From positions 43,714,942-43,778,941 of the forward strand of contig OX381704.1 in NCBI GenBank assembly GCA_947462335.1: a DNA stretch of 64,000 bases, in the 5' to 3' direction. The DNA comes from Harmothoe impar (lineage: Eukaryota > Annelida > Polychaeta > Phyllodocida > Polynoidae). Below the pieces are notes generated by a model. That model searched no databases and had not been told where the DNA came from. It saw only the letters and a program-made list of their open reading frames with translations. Positions 23,776 through 34,031 of this stretch are shown here, in pieces; the stretch's first letter is position 1; the number at the start of each line of letters is the position of its first letter. Position numbers and translations under genes: made by a program.

Positions 23776-24464
23776 CTGGGTGATTGGCCTCCTGCACAAC
23801 TGGCCCCATGATAAATGATCCGAGACAGCAAGCTCAGGACAATTAAGTCCCTGGTCTGTGACTGGACGATTTGTCGCATTCAAAACCACTGGTTCATAAT
23901 GTCTGTTGATCCCTCATCAGACAATGAGGAATGTGATGAGGAATATGGGTTCATAGCGATGAAATTATCGTCTATACAAATATATGGATGCAAGATCAAA
24001 TTTTATATCTGGTTAGCTGTCCTGTGGCAAATCATACAGGTCCAAGCTGTTAGTTTTGTGCCATTTGTGTCGCTCCCCACTAAGAAAATGTTTTAAAACT
24101 GATTGTTAAGGAAGCCGAAGCTATGTTTTTGATAAAGTTGACAGTTGACAGCACCAATTTTCGATGTTGACAGCAAGCAAAAAAATCTTGATTTTGAGAA
24201 ATTGCATAAACGATAAAGAAATGTGAATTTTTTTTTTAATATAGGTAGATTTTTTGGTGACCATTGTCGGCTTCCGTAGTACATGGCCATGGTTATATTG
24301 AAGAGCCATATTAATAAAGGCTGAGGGGGGCTTGTAGAAATTGAAGAAAGCGGGCTGGATGGCGGAACTCCTCAGTACAGATCACGGGACTGCTGAGGGG
24401 AGATTGGGACTCGGGTGTCCAAAGGCAGAAGTGCCTTTTTAACCCTCACCTTACCAATAACACC
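23776..24464. other. Left flank of the Ngaro element
   Basis: Begins with short imperfect repeats of the type GATTGGCCNCTGGGTGATTGG (23766-23815), then AT-rich DNA without a gene. The last bases, CCAATAACACC, are the host sequence next to the element's integration core. Confidence 0.35.
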
Positions 24465-24699
24465 GATAATGATAAGTCATGAGTCGGAACATTATATTTT
24501 GGAAAGTTTATCCTGTGAAACTTTTTCAACATGTTATATACGGTACATGGTGTTTTTGGATAAACATGAATAAATGCGAAGAAGGTCTAACCTTGACCTA
24601 GTAATATAAAACATGTGTAGGTGATACAAGTTGGTACCGGTAACTACAGAATTAAAAGACATGTTAAAATATACGTGTTATCAATTCACTGTCCAGTAG
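24465..24699 (-). repeat. Ngaro split repeat B2 (outer 3' end)
   Basis: 235 bp, matching 24962-25196. Outer boundary is GATAATG (24465-24471), preceded by host CCAATAACACC. Confidence 0.95.
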
Positions 24700-24789
24700 A
24701 AAGGTGTGTAATGATGATGTTTACATAGATATTAACACCTGGTACAATATATAAGATTGAACACATAGAAGTAGGTGTGGGTGGGAGGG

Positions 24790-24968
24790 TAAAGTTTATG
24801 CTACGAAGCTCAAGGCTTAAAGTTTTTACCCGGTGTGCCGCTGGTTTCCTGCGGGTACCAGCGGGAGGGAACGCTGGATGCGTTCGTGAGTTTTTGATGG
24901 TTGTGTTCGTAAACCTTTCCCGCCACACTCTATCATTAAGCAGTAAGTTTGGCCAATTACTGATAATG
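24790..24968 (-). repeat. Ngaro split repeat A2
   Basis: 179 bp, matching A1 at 29665-29843. It shares the GATAATG core (24962-24968) with B1, so the two overlap by 7 bp, as predicted for a repeat formed by joining the element ends. Confidence 0.95.
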
Positions 24969-25196
24969 ATAAGTCATGAGTCGGAACATTATATTTTGGA
25001 AAGTTTATCCTGTGAAACTTTTTCAACATGTTATATACGGTACATGGTGTTTTTGGATAAACATGAATAAATGCGAAGAAGGTCTAACCTTGACCTAGTA
25101 ATATAAAACATGTGTAGGTGATACAAGTTGGTACCGGTAACTACAGAATTAAAAGACATGTTAAAATATACGTGTTATCAATTCACTGTCCAGTAG
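24962..25196 (-). repeat. Ngaro split repeat B1
   Basis: 235 bp, matching B2. Its inner end overlaps the last codons and stop of the recombinase ORF (25183-25196). Confidence 0.95.
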
Positions 25197-26175
25197 CAAA
25201 TAGGGTTGACAGCTTGTTGGAGACCCGTTGAGAGGGGATAGATGGCACGTATGGTCTCATTCCAGCTTCACTAGTCCAGGTCCCGTGTTTGGCTACATCT
25301 TGTCTATCAGACCCAGCTGCTACTGCTGCTTGTGAACCACCCCTACGTAATGAGTGGTTGGAGAATGTAGCGGCGTAGGGAATGTTGAGTTTGAATAGAG
25401 CTAACCTGACTACATTCGTCAGGTGTGCTGGGGTCAGTGATGTGCCATTTGGGAGTGTGAAGGCCGGATAGTTAGGTGGTGCCGGTATGGCAGAGATATA
25501 GGTCTCCCAGGCTTTTGTTGGACAAGCCGGGGACCCTTGAATTCTAGGAAGTGATAACACTGCCGGGGTAGAACCTAGAGATATGGTTTTAGAGGATCTG
25601 ATGACTAAGGTCAGACCAGAGTGTGTGACTGTGATGTCATTCCTGGTGAGTGTATGTGGGCCAGACCACATTGTAGTCACCGGGGTTAGTAGGTTAGAGG
25701 CTCGCAAAAAGGCGAAGAAACCTATACACAATGCTGCTTTTATGGGTATCGCCTGTGGTACTCCATCAAAATATTGGCACACTTTTACTAAGTCCTGGGG
25801 AGTCAGAGCCGGTGCTGGTACAGAAACATGGGGTTTGAGATTGATAGCCCCTTTTGCTACTGACATAGATTCGAAGGCTGACAGGGGGGATGAGTCCCCG
25901 CCTCTGGTGTCAATCCATGTTTTTGCACCGGAAATGTAATTGCGTCGAGATGCAGGGGAGGACAAAGAGTTAGCCAAAAATTGCTGGTACATGGCCGAGT
26001 CCTGTATAGAGGGGTGCAATATGTCCACTGAGTAGTATACAGCGAACGTGAGGTAGTACCTGGCCTGTCTCAGTTTATTTCTAGCTGTCTCATCAGAGAT
26101 GGAGGCTTTGTAAGATAGTGTAGCCTGATGGCCTAAGGGGCAATCTGGAAACAAGCAGAAATCAGATGGGATCAA
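25183..26175 (-). CDS. Ngaro tyrosine recombinase, ~330 aa
   Basis: Integrates the circular DNA copy by site-specific recombination, in place of a DDE integrase. Catalytic residues are all visible: Arg158 in AFLRASNL, His274 and Arg277 in NHSLRRGG, His297/Trp300 in KHGTW and the nucleophile Tyr309 in MRPYVP. The N-terminal 110 residues form the helical core-binding domain. The frame is +1 relative to the RT frame and overlaps its end by 14 nt. No ATG lies near the start (codon 1 is TTG; the first Met is well inside), so it may be made by frameshift or another coupled mechanism from the RT ORF. No stop or lesion interrupts the frame. Confidence 0.92.
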   Translation of the reverse strand: MIPSDFCLFPDCPLGHQATLSYKASISDETARNKLRQARYYLTFAVYYSVDILHPSIQDSAMYQQFLANSLSSPASRRNYISGAKTWIDTRGGDSSPLSAFESMSVAKGAINLKPHVSVPAPALTPQDLVKVCQYFDGVPQAIPIKAALCIGFFAFLRASNLLTPVTTMWSGPHTLTRNDITVTHSGLTLVIRSSKTISLGSTPAVLSLPRIQGSPACPTKAWETYISAIPAPPNYPAFTLPNGTSLTPAHLTNVVRLALFKLNIPYAATFSNHSLRRGGSQAAVAAGSDRQDVAKHGTWTSEAGMRPYVPSIPSQRVSNKLSTLFATGQ

Positions 26176-28258
26176 AGACAGGTAGGGGGTCCAAGGGCTG
26201 CACTTCCTGGAGGCCCCTTTGACTGACTATCTTCTTGGCTAGGAGGCGCTTGCTACCGATGTGTTGGCGGCTGAGGGCGTCAGCTAGAGGAAGGTCCTTG
26301 CCATACTTGTGGCGTATAGTGATGGTATGGTCCCTGTTGGCTGCGTCAAGCCACAGCTGACGCGAGCAGGCAGCTAATATGCGATCATGTGTGCGGCCAG
26401 TGGACAGGGCTTGGCTGGAGGCCATGTTGTCAGTGTGGACCACAATGTTGAGTCCCTTAGAGAGAGGGGGGGTCAATGTCCTATACGCTATGACGAGGTT
26501 GACCGCCTCTCTGTGGACTATCAGTGGGAACTTGGACTTCTGGTCTGAGGTATACTCTAGAGAGTAGTAGTGAGAGCTAGAGTTGCCGCCCCCCCACACC
26601 AGGGTTGAGTCGCACTCTATCTCATACTGTTGAGCCGGGGGAGTCAGGAAGTGGATACCATTAGTTGAGCGGGCATAATTAGAGAACCACTTCACGTCCA
26701 ACAGGAAGGAATCTGTGATGAAGGCAGGCCCACTAGGGGGAGCCTTCCTAAGTGTCTCTAATATGCGGCACACGAACCGGCGAGCTGGAGGTATGCACTT
26801 GGAAACATGTATGATTTTACCAACCAGGGACTGGATCTTGGGTTTATAAGCATAGCGTGTCTTGGTCCACAGGTAACACTCCTGCTCTATTTCTTGCAAC
26901 TTTGGTGAGGGGACCCTGAGGGTCATGTCCATGGTGTCGAACTCAAAGCCGAGCCACTCCATAGCTTGTGTAGGAGGGTGACATTTTGCCGTGGACAGCT
27001 GTAGGCCTAGGTCCTCAGCCAAGCCAAGGAAAGCCTGGTAAGCCTGATCAGCCTCATGCTTAGTGGAAGCTGCCCCACAAAAGTCGTCCAGATATGATAA
27101 CGTCCAGTGGTTTCTGAGGCCCATGAGGTAAACCACGGCGTTTGAGGTACGCTGACAGGCGGCTGAAGATAATCTAGCGCCGAAGGAGGGGCACAGGTCG
27201 AGGTAATACTCATCTTGGAATCTCATACCCAGCAAAGGTAGGTCATAGGGGTCAGTCCGTAGCTGTCTGTAAGCCCTTGCTAGGTCCGCCTTCCAAAGAT
27301 AGCAGCAGGGGCCAAGGATCTTGACCCTGGTGGCCAAGTCCTCGACCGATGGTAAGGTGTAGGCACAGGACTTGCCGTCCAGGCAGTTTTTGGTGATACT
27401 GCCATTGATGCCTGTGCCGTCCGGGTAAGATAAGTCCAGGACCACCCTCCTGTCCATAGAGTCCCTCTTCTTGGTGGTGAGAAGGGGGGCTACACACGTC
27501 CAGGGGTGGAAGGGGGGGGAGGGGAAGGGGCCGAGTAGGCCTCCCATACACAGTTCCTTAGTAATGAACTTGTTAATCTGATCCGGGTAGCGGGTAGCAG
27601 AAGTGTGGTTAACCAACACTGGTGGGGGAGGAGCTGCCCCAGTGAAGCCCACCGGCCAGCCGAACCTGAGGTACTGAAGGAGGTCTTGGTCATGGTAGTT
27701 GACCAGTAGCTCATCCCACTTCTGAAGGTGGAGAGCAGAGGGGACGGTGACACGAGCCTTCATGTAGTTGGGTAGATGAGTGTCCTTCACAGCTTGGTAC
27801 AGTAAGGCGTATGCGCCATGGTCCTGCCACACTGGTGCATTGAGGCTGGGCCATAATGCTGACTTGGTGGCAGCATACTCTGAGGGTGAAGGGCCCATTC
27901 TCAATGGGGCAGCGAGAAGTGGGTCGTGGAATTCATCAGAGTCGTGATCTCCTGTAGGAGGTGGAGTGTTGTTCCCAGTGCGCCCTGTAGGGGCTGAGTG
28001 GGGAAATGAGGGAGGTCGAGGGAGAGGGCCAGGGTCAGTATGACAGGCCTGATCCTCTACCTTAATGCTACCATCACGCTGTTGTGTCACAATATATTTA
28101 GGTCCTGGGCCAGTGACAGACAGGTTCCAGGGGGGAGACACTACAGTGCCTGCACTCTCACTAGGAACCCCGGTAGGGGCAGGTGGAGGAGCCAGCGGTG
28201 CGGCGTGTATTGTAGGCAGACTACAAGTGTAAGCAGCATCCGGGGGGGCTTGTGACAC
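26162..28258 (-). CDS. Ngaro reverse transcriptase / RNase H, ~698 aa
   Basis: Copies the element RNA into DNA and removes the template RNA. After a Pro-rich N-terminus (about 1-110) the RT domain runs from about residue 190 to 450. It has the motif-A Asp in KADLARAYRQL (near 325) and the catalytic YLDD at 390-393. RNase H follows with the four acidic residues Asp550, Glu584, Asp610 (VVHTDNMAS) and Asp660 (PLADALSR). No methyltransferase-like domain is seen, which fits Ngaro better than DIRS1. The frame is +1 relative to gag; the listed first codon is GTG, the first Met is at 121, and the open frame begins just inside the gag 3' end. Translation by +1 shifting near the gag TGA is therefore plausible. 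Confidence 0.92.
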   Translation of the reverse strand: MSQAPPDAAYTCSLPTIHAAPLAPPPAPTGVPSESAGTVVSPPWNLSVTGPGPKYIVTQQRDGSIKVEDQACHTDPGPLPRPPSFPHSAPTGRTGNNTPPPTGDHDSDEFHDPLLAAPLRMGPSPSEYAATKSALWPSLNAPVWQDHGAYALLYQAVKDTHLPNYMKARVTVPSALHLQKWDELLVNYHDQDLLQYLRFGWPVGFTGAAPPPPVLVNHTSATRYPDQINKFITKELCMGGLLGPFPSPPFHPWTCVAPLLTTKKRDSMDRRVVLDLSYPDGTGINGSITKNCLDGKSCAYTLPSVEDLATRVKILGPCCYLWKADLARAYRQLRTDPYDLPLLGMRFQDEYYLDLCPSFGARLSSAACQRTSNAVVYLMGLRNHWTLSYLDDFCGAASTKHEADQAYQAFLGLAEDLGLQLSTAKCHPPTQAMEWLGFEFDTMDMTLRVPSPKLQEIEQECYLWTKTRYAYKPKIQSLVGKIIHVSKCIPPARRFVCRILETLRKAPPSGPAFITDSFLLDVKWFSNYARSTNGIHFLTPPAQQYEIECDSTLVWGGGNSSSHYYSLEYTSDQKSKFPLIVHREAVNLVIAYRTLTPPLSKGLNIVVHTDNMASSQALSTGRTHDRILAACSRQLWLDAANRDHTITIRHKYGKDLPLADALSRQHIGSKRLLAKKIVSQRGLQEVQPLDPLPVFDPI

Positions 28259-28292
28259 AAAGGGTGGTAGGAGACAGCCGGGGTAAGCCGGC

Positions 28293-29624
28293 TCAGCCGC
28301 GAAAGGGGGGCTGGAACCTGGGATTGGTCTTTATGTTGCAGGCTGCGAGGGAATGGTAATAGATGACCTGAAGGTTGGCGCGGCACCAGGAGCAGTGGTG
28401 GCCCTGCTGTACATTAGCCTCTATATGACCATCCTGTTTAGTGCAGCCTGCGGTTGAGTTGAAGGGGTCACACGCTATGTCAGTCCTGCCCGCTGAAGTT
28501 GGGGGCTTGCGACGCTGACGGGGGCGTGCTGTAGGCTGTTGCTGCAAAGGGGCAGGCTGCGAGGCCTGCTGAGTAGGGTAGTACACCTCGTGCTGTGGTA
28601 CCACAGGTAGAGACTTAGGAGGCGCTGGGGCCTGTCGCTGCTTAGTTGCGGTACTAGAGGAGGCTGCAGCGGAGGCCGTCTGCACTGACGCCTGTGTAGG
28701 GAACAGGCGCCCAGCCCTGACCCTGGAGGTGGTATTCCTGAGTGACGCGATCTCAGGGTCGGTCCAGCCGGGGCGAGAGGGGTCAGACCATCTTATGTGA
28801 CCTTCAGCCACCCCGGTGAGAACCTCCTCGGACCACTCCCTCACCTGGTCCCAGTTGTAGTCCTTAGCGTCCTGTAGGACATCATAGAAGTGGGCAGTGA
28901 TATGGGTGCGGTCAAGTAGGGGGGTGCGGTCATCGGTAGCAAGCCTATGTAAGCCATGAAGATACTCAGGGGCCTCGAGCAAGTTGAGGGTGGTTTTAAC
29001 ATGAGTAGGGCCACGAAATATGTAGTCGTGGGGATGGGAAGGCCTACCTTTCATGTGGGTGATATGCTGTGCCGTGTCCAGCAGAGCCTGAACCTGTAGT
29101 CCAACCAGTGGGCTGGTAGCCTGGTGCATGGAGACTGGTAGGAACTGGGAGGCGTTGAGAGGCTGCTGGTAAACCGGAGCGGGCGGCTGTGACGGAGGGT
29201 TGACAGCCGGCGGGACGGCGTAGGTGACAGCCGGGAGCGCAGCGTGGTCCGGCGGGGTGTCAACATCGGGCACGAGGAGGGGATCAGTCTCCCCGCCGGG
29301 AGCCGAAGCAGGGGCGTTGTAGGGGGCAGCCTTTCCCCGAGCAGCGGTTGACCGGGTAGAGGCCTTCCTCCCACCCGTAGGCCTCGTATCATCCACTGGA
29401 GGAGTAGCAGTGGTAGGTGGGGCCGGAGTGGGGAAGGCATCCTTGAGGCGTGACAGTATCTCAGTAGAGGTAGAGGACACGGTGCCGACAGTGGTCTCCA
29501 GCGTGCCGAGGCGAGACTCCAACTGCAGGACTTTATCGGTAAGTTCCTTGGTTCCTAACCTTTTCTGAAGGACAGTGTCCGCAGGCGCAGGAGCAGCTGC
29601 CTTCTTCCTAGCTTTAGGAGGCAT
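28293..29624 (-). CDS. Ngaro gag-like protein, 443 aa
   Basis: Structural nucleic-acid-binding protein of the retrotransposon. It starts at ATG 29624, 41 nt inside A1, with a Lys-rich start (PPKARKKAA) and a short predicted coiled coil (KELTDKVLQLESRLGTLE). A long Pro/Ala/Thr-rich region, a helical central domain (about 190-290) and an Arg-rich stretch follow. A C-terminal Cys/His cluster (Cys385, Cys394, His410, Cys411, Cys414) resembles the zinc knuckle of Ngaro/DIRS gag proteins. It ends TTT CGC GGC TGA, 34 nt before the annotated RT start but overlapping the open RT frame. Confidence 0.88.
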   Translation of the reverse strand: MPPKARKKAAAPAPADTVLQKRLGTKELTDKVLQLESRLGTLETTVGTVSSTSTEILSRLKDAFPTPAPPTTATPPVDDTRPTGGRKASTRSTAARGKAAPYNAPASAPGGETDPLLVPDVDTPPDHAALPAVTYAVPPAVNPPSQPPAPVYQQPLNASQFLPVSMHQATSPLVGLQVQALLDTAQHITHMKGRPSHPHDYIFRGPTHVKTTLNLLEAPEYLHGLHRLATDDRTPLLDRTHITAHFYDVLQDAKDYNWDQVREWSEEVLTGVAEGHIRWSDPSRPGWTDPEIASLRNTTSRVRAGRLFPTQASVQTASAAASSSTATKQRQAPAPPKSLPVVPQHEVYYPTQQASQPAPLQQQPTARPRQRRKPPTSAGRTDIACDPFNSTAGCTKQDGHIEANVQQGHHCSWCRANLQVIYYHSLAACNIKTNPRFQPPFRG

Positions 29625-29664
29625 GATGATAAGCTAACTGACTAATAACTAACCTAAAACTAAC

Positions 29665-29843
29665 TAAAGTTTATGCTACGAAGCTCAAGGCTTAAAGTTT
29701 TTACCCGGTGTGCCGCTGGTTTCCTGCGGGTACCAGCGGGAGGGAACGCTGGATGCGTTCGTGAGTTTTTGATGGTTGTGTTCGTAAACCTTTCCCGCCA
29801 CACTCTATCATTAAGCAGTAAGTTTGGCCAATTACTGATAATG
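29665..29843 (-). repeat. Ngaro split repeat A1 (outer 5' end)
   Basis: 179 bp, matching A2. Outer boundary GATAATG (29837-29843) is followed by host CTGATCGATAGCC. It should contain the promoter for the element RNA, though no motif was identified. Confidence 0.95.
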
Positions 29844-30209
29844 CTGATCGATAGCCGGACATGGGCGTGGTACTATAGAGGATCCCGCATGACCTTGCAA
29901 GGCCCTTATTAAGGTTGTCGGTGCTGCTTTTGGTTCGATCAGTGAGGCATATTATTTGGACGACGGGGATCTCCGCAGACTGGCCAATAACTATGGAAAT
30001 CACGGCCATTGTACTGGTGTCGTAAACTGGCAGATTACAGCGGAACTTCGCATAACTGTGCCCTAGGAATCCATTCCAGGCAGGCTGTATGTGCAGTGTT
30101 ACTTTAGCCCAACAATAATTTCAAAATAACAAGTCACACGAAGCTGAGGAAAAACCCTCTCCCATGTTTGCTGAAATAACCGACACGTCATATAACAACA
30201 CAGAAGGTA
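29844..30209. other. Right flank of the Ngaro element
   Basis: No gene seen. The element interrupted a site that would read CCAATAACACC-GATAATG-CTGATCGATAG. Confidence 0.4.
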
Positions 30210-30577
30210 CCCTGGGGGGGGGGGGGTTAGTTCTGGTTTTGGCCACCAGGAGGCATCAGAATGGCAAAATAGTGAAAGATATGCTCAAAAATGCTTTAGG
30301 GTATTTTTTATGGAGAATACAGTAGTCACACCTAAATAGCATAATTTTTGAGAAATCTGACATTTTCATCATTTTGGGTGGCTATCATGGGATACAGTGT
30401 ATTTAGAACTTTTTTTTTATAATTTTCAGTTATGAGTAACAACTCATGTTTGAGATATGATTCCCACAAAAGTACCAGGAGTATCTCAGCTTATGATATC
30501 TCATTTTAAAGATCATGACACAGGCTTTGGTCATCAATTCCCCCCTGAGTACCCCTTTTCATGTGCCTGGTCACATT
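30210..30577 (+). repeat. Dispersed repeat, second copy at 52480-53065
   Basis: Shared in order: TTAGTTCTGGTTTTGGCCAC, TATGGAGAATACAGTAGTC, ATGGGATACAGTG, ACTCATGTT.GA.ATATGATTC, AATTCCCCCCT and CCTGGTCACAT. The two copies point the same way and differ by a ~215-bp insertion in the 52-kb copy. Probable non-coding transposon; ends not identified. Confidence 0.7.
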
Positions 30578-30944
30578 ATATCTACACATTCAGAAAAGTA
30601 TGTTACTTTGAATTACAAGGATCATAGGGTTGATATGTTAGTAATCAAGTTGATCATCAAATTAATATGCAAATTTATTTACACGTTTATCAACTTCATC
30701 AAGGACAAGCGCTATTCGCACGCCAATAGCGTGAATGTATGCATTCTTATTCGCACACTGTGGGTGTGAGGATAGCATCAGTTATTTACATCCTTTAGAG
30801 GATGCGAATAGCTCCTCTTATCCAAACCCCGATAGCAGGAATAACCTACATGGTAAGACATTTTCAGATGAGCAATATATTCCCGTAGGCACCGCTCTGC
30901 CACTACAGGAAATGGTTTGAATGGACGCTAGAGGACCAAAGCAC
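30578..30944. other. Intergenic with small palindromes
   Basis: CGCTATTCGCAC...GCGAATAG and GGATGCGAATAG form overlapping inverted repeats at 30708-30815. No gene is seen. Confidence 0.3.
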
Positions 30945-31569
30945 GTCAACATTAATCCTGCGTTGAGATCTTCCTCTTCGTAACATGTTAACGAAGTATT
31001 AGTTTTGGTGTAATACCTCTAACCTGAAACCTCGACAAGTTGGATGACAGCATTTGTGGACTAAGTGTGACAGATAGTGAACCTGAAAAATATTGATAGA
31101 ACAGAGCAAAGGTGACAGAAGATAATACCATAATACATAATGCTTGCACATTGTAATAGTACATCCATCAAGAGAAATGTCAAATTGGAAACATTTGAAA
31201 ATCGGCAAAAATGTTGATATGATTAAATTAAAAAGATGTTGTCACGGTTACTAACACTGGGAGCAATGTGGAATGGGAAAAAGATTGTGGACAGACGAGG
31301 AGAAAGGGCTCTTTTAGTTTTGAGGAATTTCTTCATGAATTTTGGTTAGTGTTCCTATACCTGAATGGCCAATAAGCTCTGTTTCTCATTGTTTACATTT
31401 TTGTATCATAGCTTTAATGAGCATAATTATATTTAATTAGAATTCACAATGGTCAAACCTTTTCAAAGTCGTGGTCATAGTTTTGGATAGAGAAATGATA
31501 TTCATGTTCTGTTCTCAGTGCAGCAATCCTCGTGAATCCCTTTATCAGTTGGAATCTCTTCAAATTATA

Positions 31570-31830
31570 TTCAGAATTAAATTCATGTTGCCATGGAAAC
31601 ACCTTTCAAGATTATTTCTTATAAATTTGGGCCTTATTTGGGCTTCAAAACGAAAAAAATAATTTCAAAATAGAAGGGTGAGGCCAAAATATAATGTTCT
31701 GAAGGAAATCATCATTTTTTACATTTTAAAGGTTTGGCGATTTACTTTTACATTTGTGGCCATTGTGGCCCCCTGGCGGCCAAATACAGTACTAACAATT
31801 GCGCAGGAAGGTCCCTTTCTCCTCGACGGT
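31570..31830 (+). repeat. Old dispersed repeat, pairs with 1940-2200
   Basis: See 1940-2200. This copy lies between the exon-7 remnant and the rest of L3HYPDH remnant A, so it probably inserted into the duplicated intron. Confidence 0.5.
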
Positions 31831-33187
31831 CCTCTCCTGCAATTTCGTCCCAACCATGCAATGGCTGTCAAACAGCTTATCAAGAAAGTAATCCCCCTCA
31901 GTCACTGTATAAACCAGTTAAGGTAAGATTGATTGGCTTCTAGAGAGACTAGCAATGGAGAGAGGGTTACGTAATTATGCCCACCGTCCACTGGGGAACT
32001 TCGGCGGACTAAGCCAATACATTTCCCATATAGATATACACCCCTAGGAGGTGGTTATATTTTAAAGCAATTCTCGAGTCAATATCAATGATATTGCCTC
32101 TCGACTACCAGGAGTATATCCAGTACATAAACTCGGCCGAGGTGAGCCCAGTGGATGGTGGCCATCAAGGACAATCTATTTTCATTGGCTAACTTTTTTT
32201 ATTGCAATATACCGTTGATGAGATATTGTACTATTATACACTATACAGGCGTGGAGTTATCTGTATAGCTACCTTTTTTTGAATAAGTTTATTGACCGAT
32301 AATCCGTGTAAATGTATAACACGTTCTGACATTATGGTCAGGTAAATATATACATGTATATTACAATTTGGTCTTGTTGGTGATTCCTTGCGGTACATTA
32401 TAATATAGTATGAGTGATTCAAATATATCAATGTTTTCCATGGACGTCCGACACTCTCAAGAAGGGCGCCAATGGTGTCTATATACAGTTCGTGTGCTCG
32501 TTGTCAATTCTCATTGCCCAGTAAGAGTTATCCCTGAAGGTATAAGCTCATGTTACAAAAGCGTTGCTTCAAGCTCATCATCCCTGCCTTTCAATAAGGC
32601 TAAATTGCTCTTGGTGCAGTCTAAAAGTAAATAATCTACCATGGCAGACACCTAGCTGAGAACTATCAAAATCACATTCGCTCACTTGAGTATCAGCAAC
32701 TTTAGTAGAAAATACATGCGGTGTAATCGCTGTATCTGGTGTGAAGGAAAGGTTGCCTTCTATCATTTTGATTGGTCTGGTTGACAGAGCACCTTTCTTT
32801 AGCAAAAGATAAAATAAATTCTCCTCCAATCCAGACAGAAAGCTTTTTGTTGCATAGTCATCTTCTTTTAGAATGCATCCCACTCAGTGAAGGACCAAAG
32901 TCGACGCCGGCTTGGAACACTGAAGCCATTTTTGATTTATCAGAAGATGGAGAGGGATAGCTTTGGGGAAATTGCTCTGAGAGTAGAGTGATGCTCAGGG
33001 TGCAGGGTTGTCTTGTGTTCTCTGCTGCCAATTAGGTTCTCTTGGAGGCCCACCTGGAAACATGCCAGAAAAACACCTGAAGTAGGTAGGGTGTGCCTGT
33101 TATCATGGTGCTATTTTTGGAATAACAGCTGCTCATACACTCTGTGAACTCATCTTACGATCTTTAGATTAAGCAGGAGCTATACTT

Positions 33188-34031
33188 GAAGAGTTTGGAT
33201 GCAAAACGACATAAATCCATTTTGTGAGTTTTGAGATAACAGCACATTTCTAATTTTGAAGAAATGGTGAATAGAAAATATTTTTTTAAATTACTAATGA
33301 TTAATGGGCAATAAATGAAATATCTAGAAATCGATTTTTGAAATCCTTGATTATTATTGAAAGAGAAAATAGCTGATTTAATGTGATTTTTCAGTTTTTT
33401 TGCAAAACGACATAAATCCAATAGCTTTTTTTCTGTATTTACCCCTGAATTGGTACCAGGCATTTATTTTTTTATTTTCTAACGTTTCTGGGTTGAGTAG
33501 GACATCAATGAAACACCAACATGTGATCATTAAAGATCCTTGCATCATATTTCCTTGATTTAAATATATGCCCAATTTAGTTTTTTTGCAAAACGACATA
33601 TATCCCAAAACAGTTTTTTTGCAAAATGACATAAATCCACATGATCATAAAACGTCACTTTTGTGTCCATTTTTCACATTTCTTTGAAGTAAGAGTGCTC
33701 ATTTTGTTTTGAGATAATACTTTTAGCAGTAGAGAGCAACATCATATGTAATAATGTTTATCTAAGACGTTTCACATGCAGGAATTGAGAGCCATACATG
33801 CAGAAACAATGTTTAGTAAGGTGGATTTATGTCGTTTTGCAAAAAACGCTTTTGGATTTATGTCGTTTTGCAAAAAAACTGCATTTTAGGCAGGCTATAG
33901 CTACTATTTGAGGACATATTTTAAGAAAAATTTTCCACAATTTTTTTTATCTTGCCCTAGGCTATGGCTATAACCAGTTTTTTCCCGTTTTTGTATTTTG
34001 GTGGTTATGTCGTTTTGCATCCAAACCCTTC
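33188..34031. mobile_element. Non-autonomous DNA transposon, 844 bp, ACTT target duplication
   Basis: Ends GAAGAGTTTGGATGCAAAAC and the inverse of GTTTTGCATCCAAACCCTTC are inverted repeats of about 27 bp, flanked on both sides by ACTT (33184-33187 and 34032-34035). TTTGCAAAACGACATAAATCC recurs inside: direct at about 33400, 33587 and 33617, inverted at about 33824 and 33855, so the two halves carry oppositely oriented subterminal repeats. It has no transposase; frames here are only translated repeats. A 4-bp target duplication that is not TTAA does not settle the superfamily. Confidence 0.8.

Larger units (their letters stand above)
24465..29843 (-). mobile_element. Complete Ngaro-type tyrosine-recombinase retrotransposon, 5379 bp
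   Basis: On the minus strand the order is A1 (29843-29665), gag (29624-28293), RT/RNase H (28258-26162), tyrosine recombinase (26175-25183), B1 (25196-24962), A2 (24968-24790), a 90-bp spacer and B2 (24699-24465). A1 and A2 are 179 bp each, and B1 and B2 are 235 bp each, with no differences noticed by eye. This is the split-direct-repeat structure of Ngaro elements, which replicate through a circular DNA intermediate inserted by the recombinase. GATAATG is present at both outer ends and at the B1/A2 junction, and no other target duplication is seen. The three frames have no internal stops, so the copy is recent and may be active. Confidence 0.95.

Noticed and set aside
33164..33632. Frames with repeated MSFCKK-like peptides on the - strand
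   Set aside because: They are translations of the repeated GCAAAACGACATAAATCC word inside the transposon at 33188-34031.
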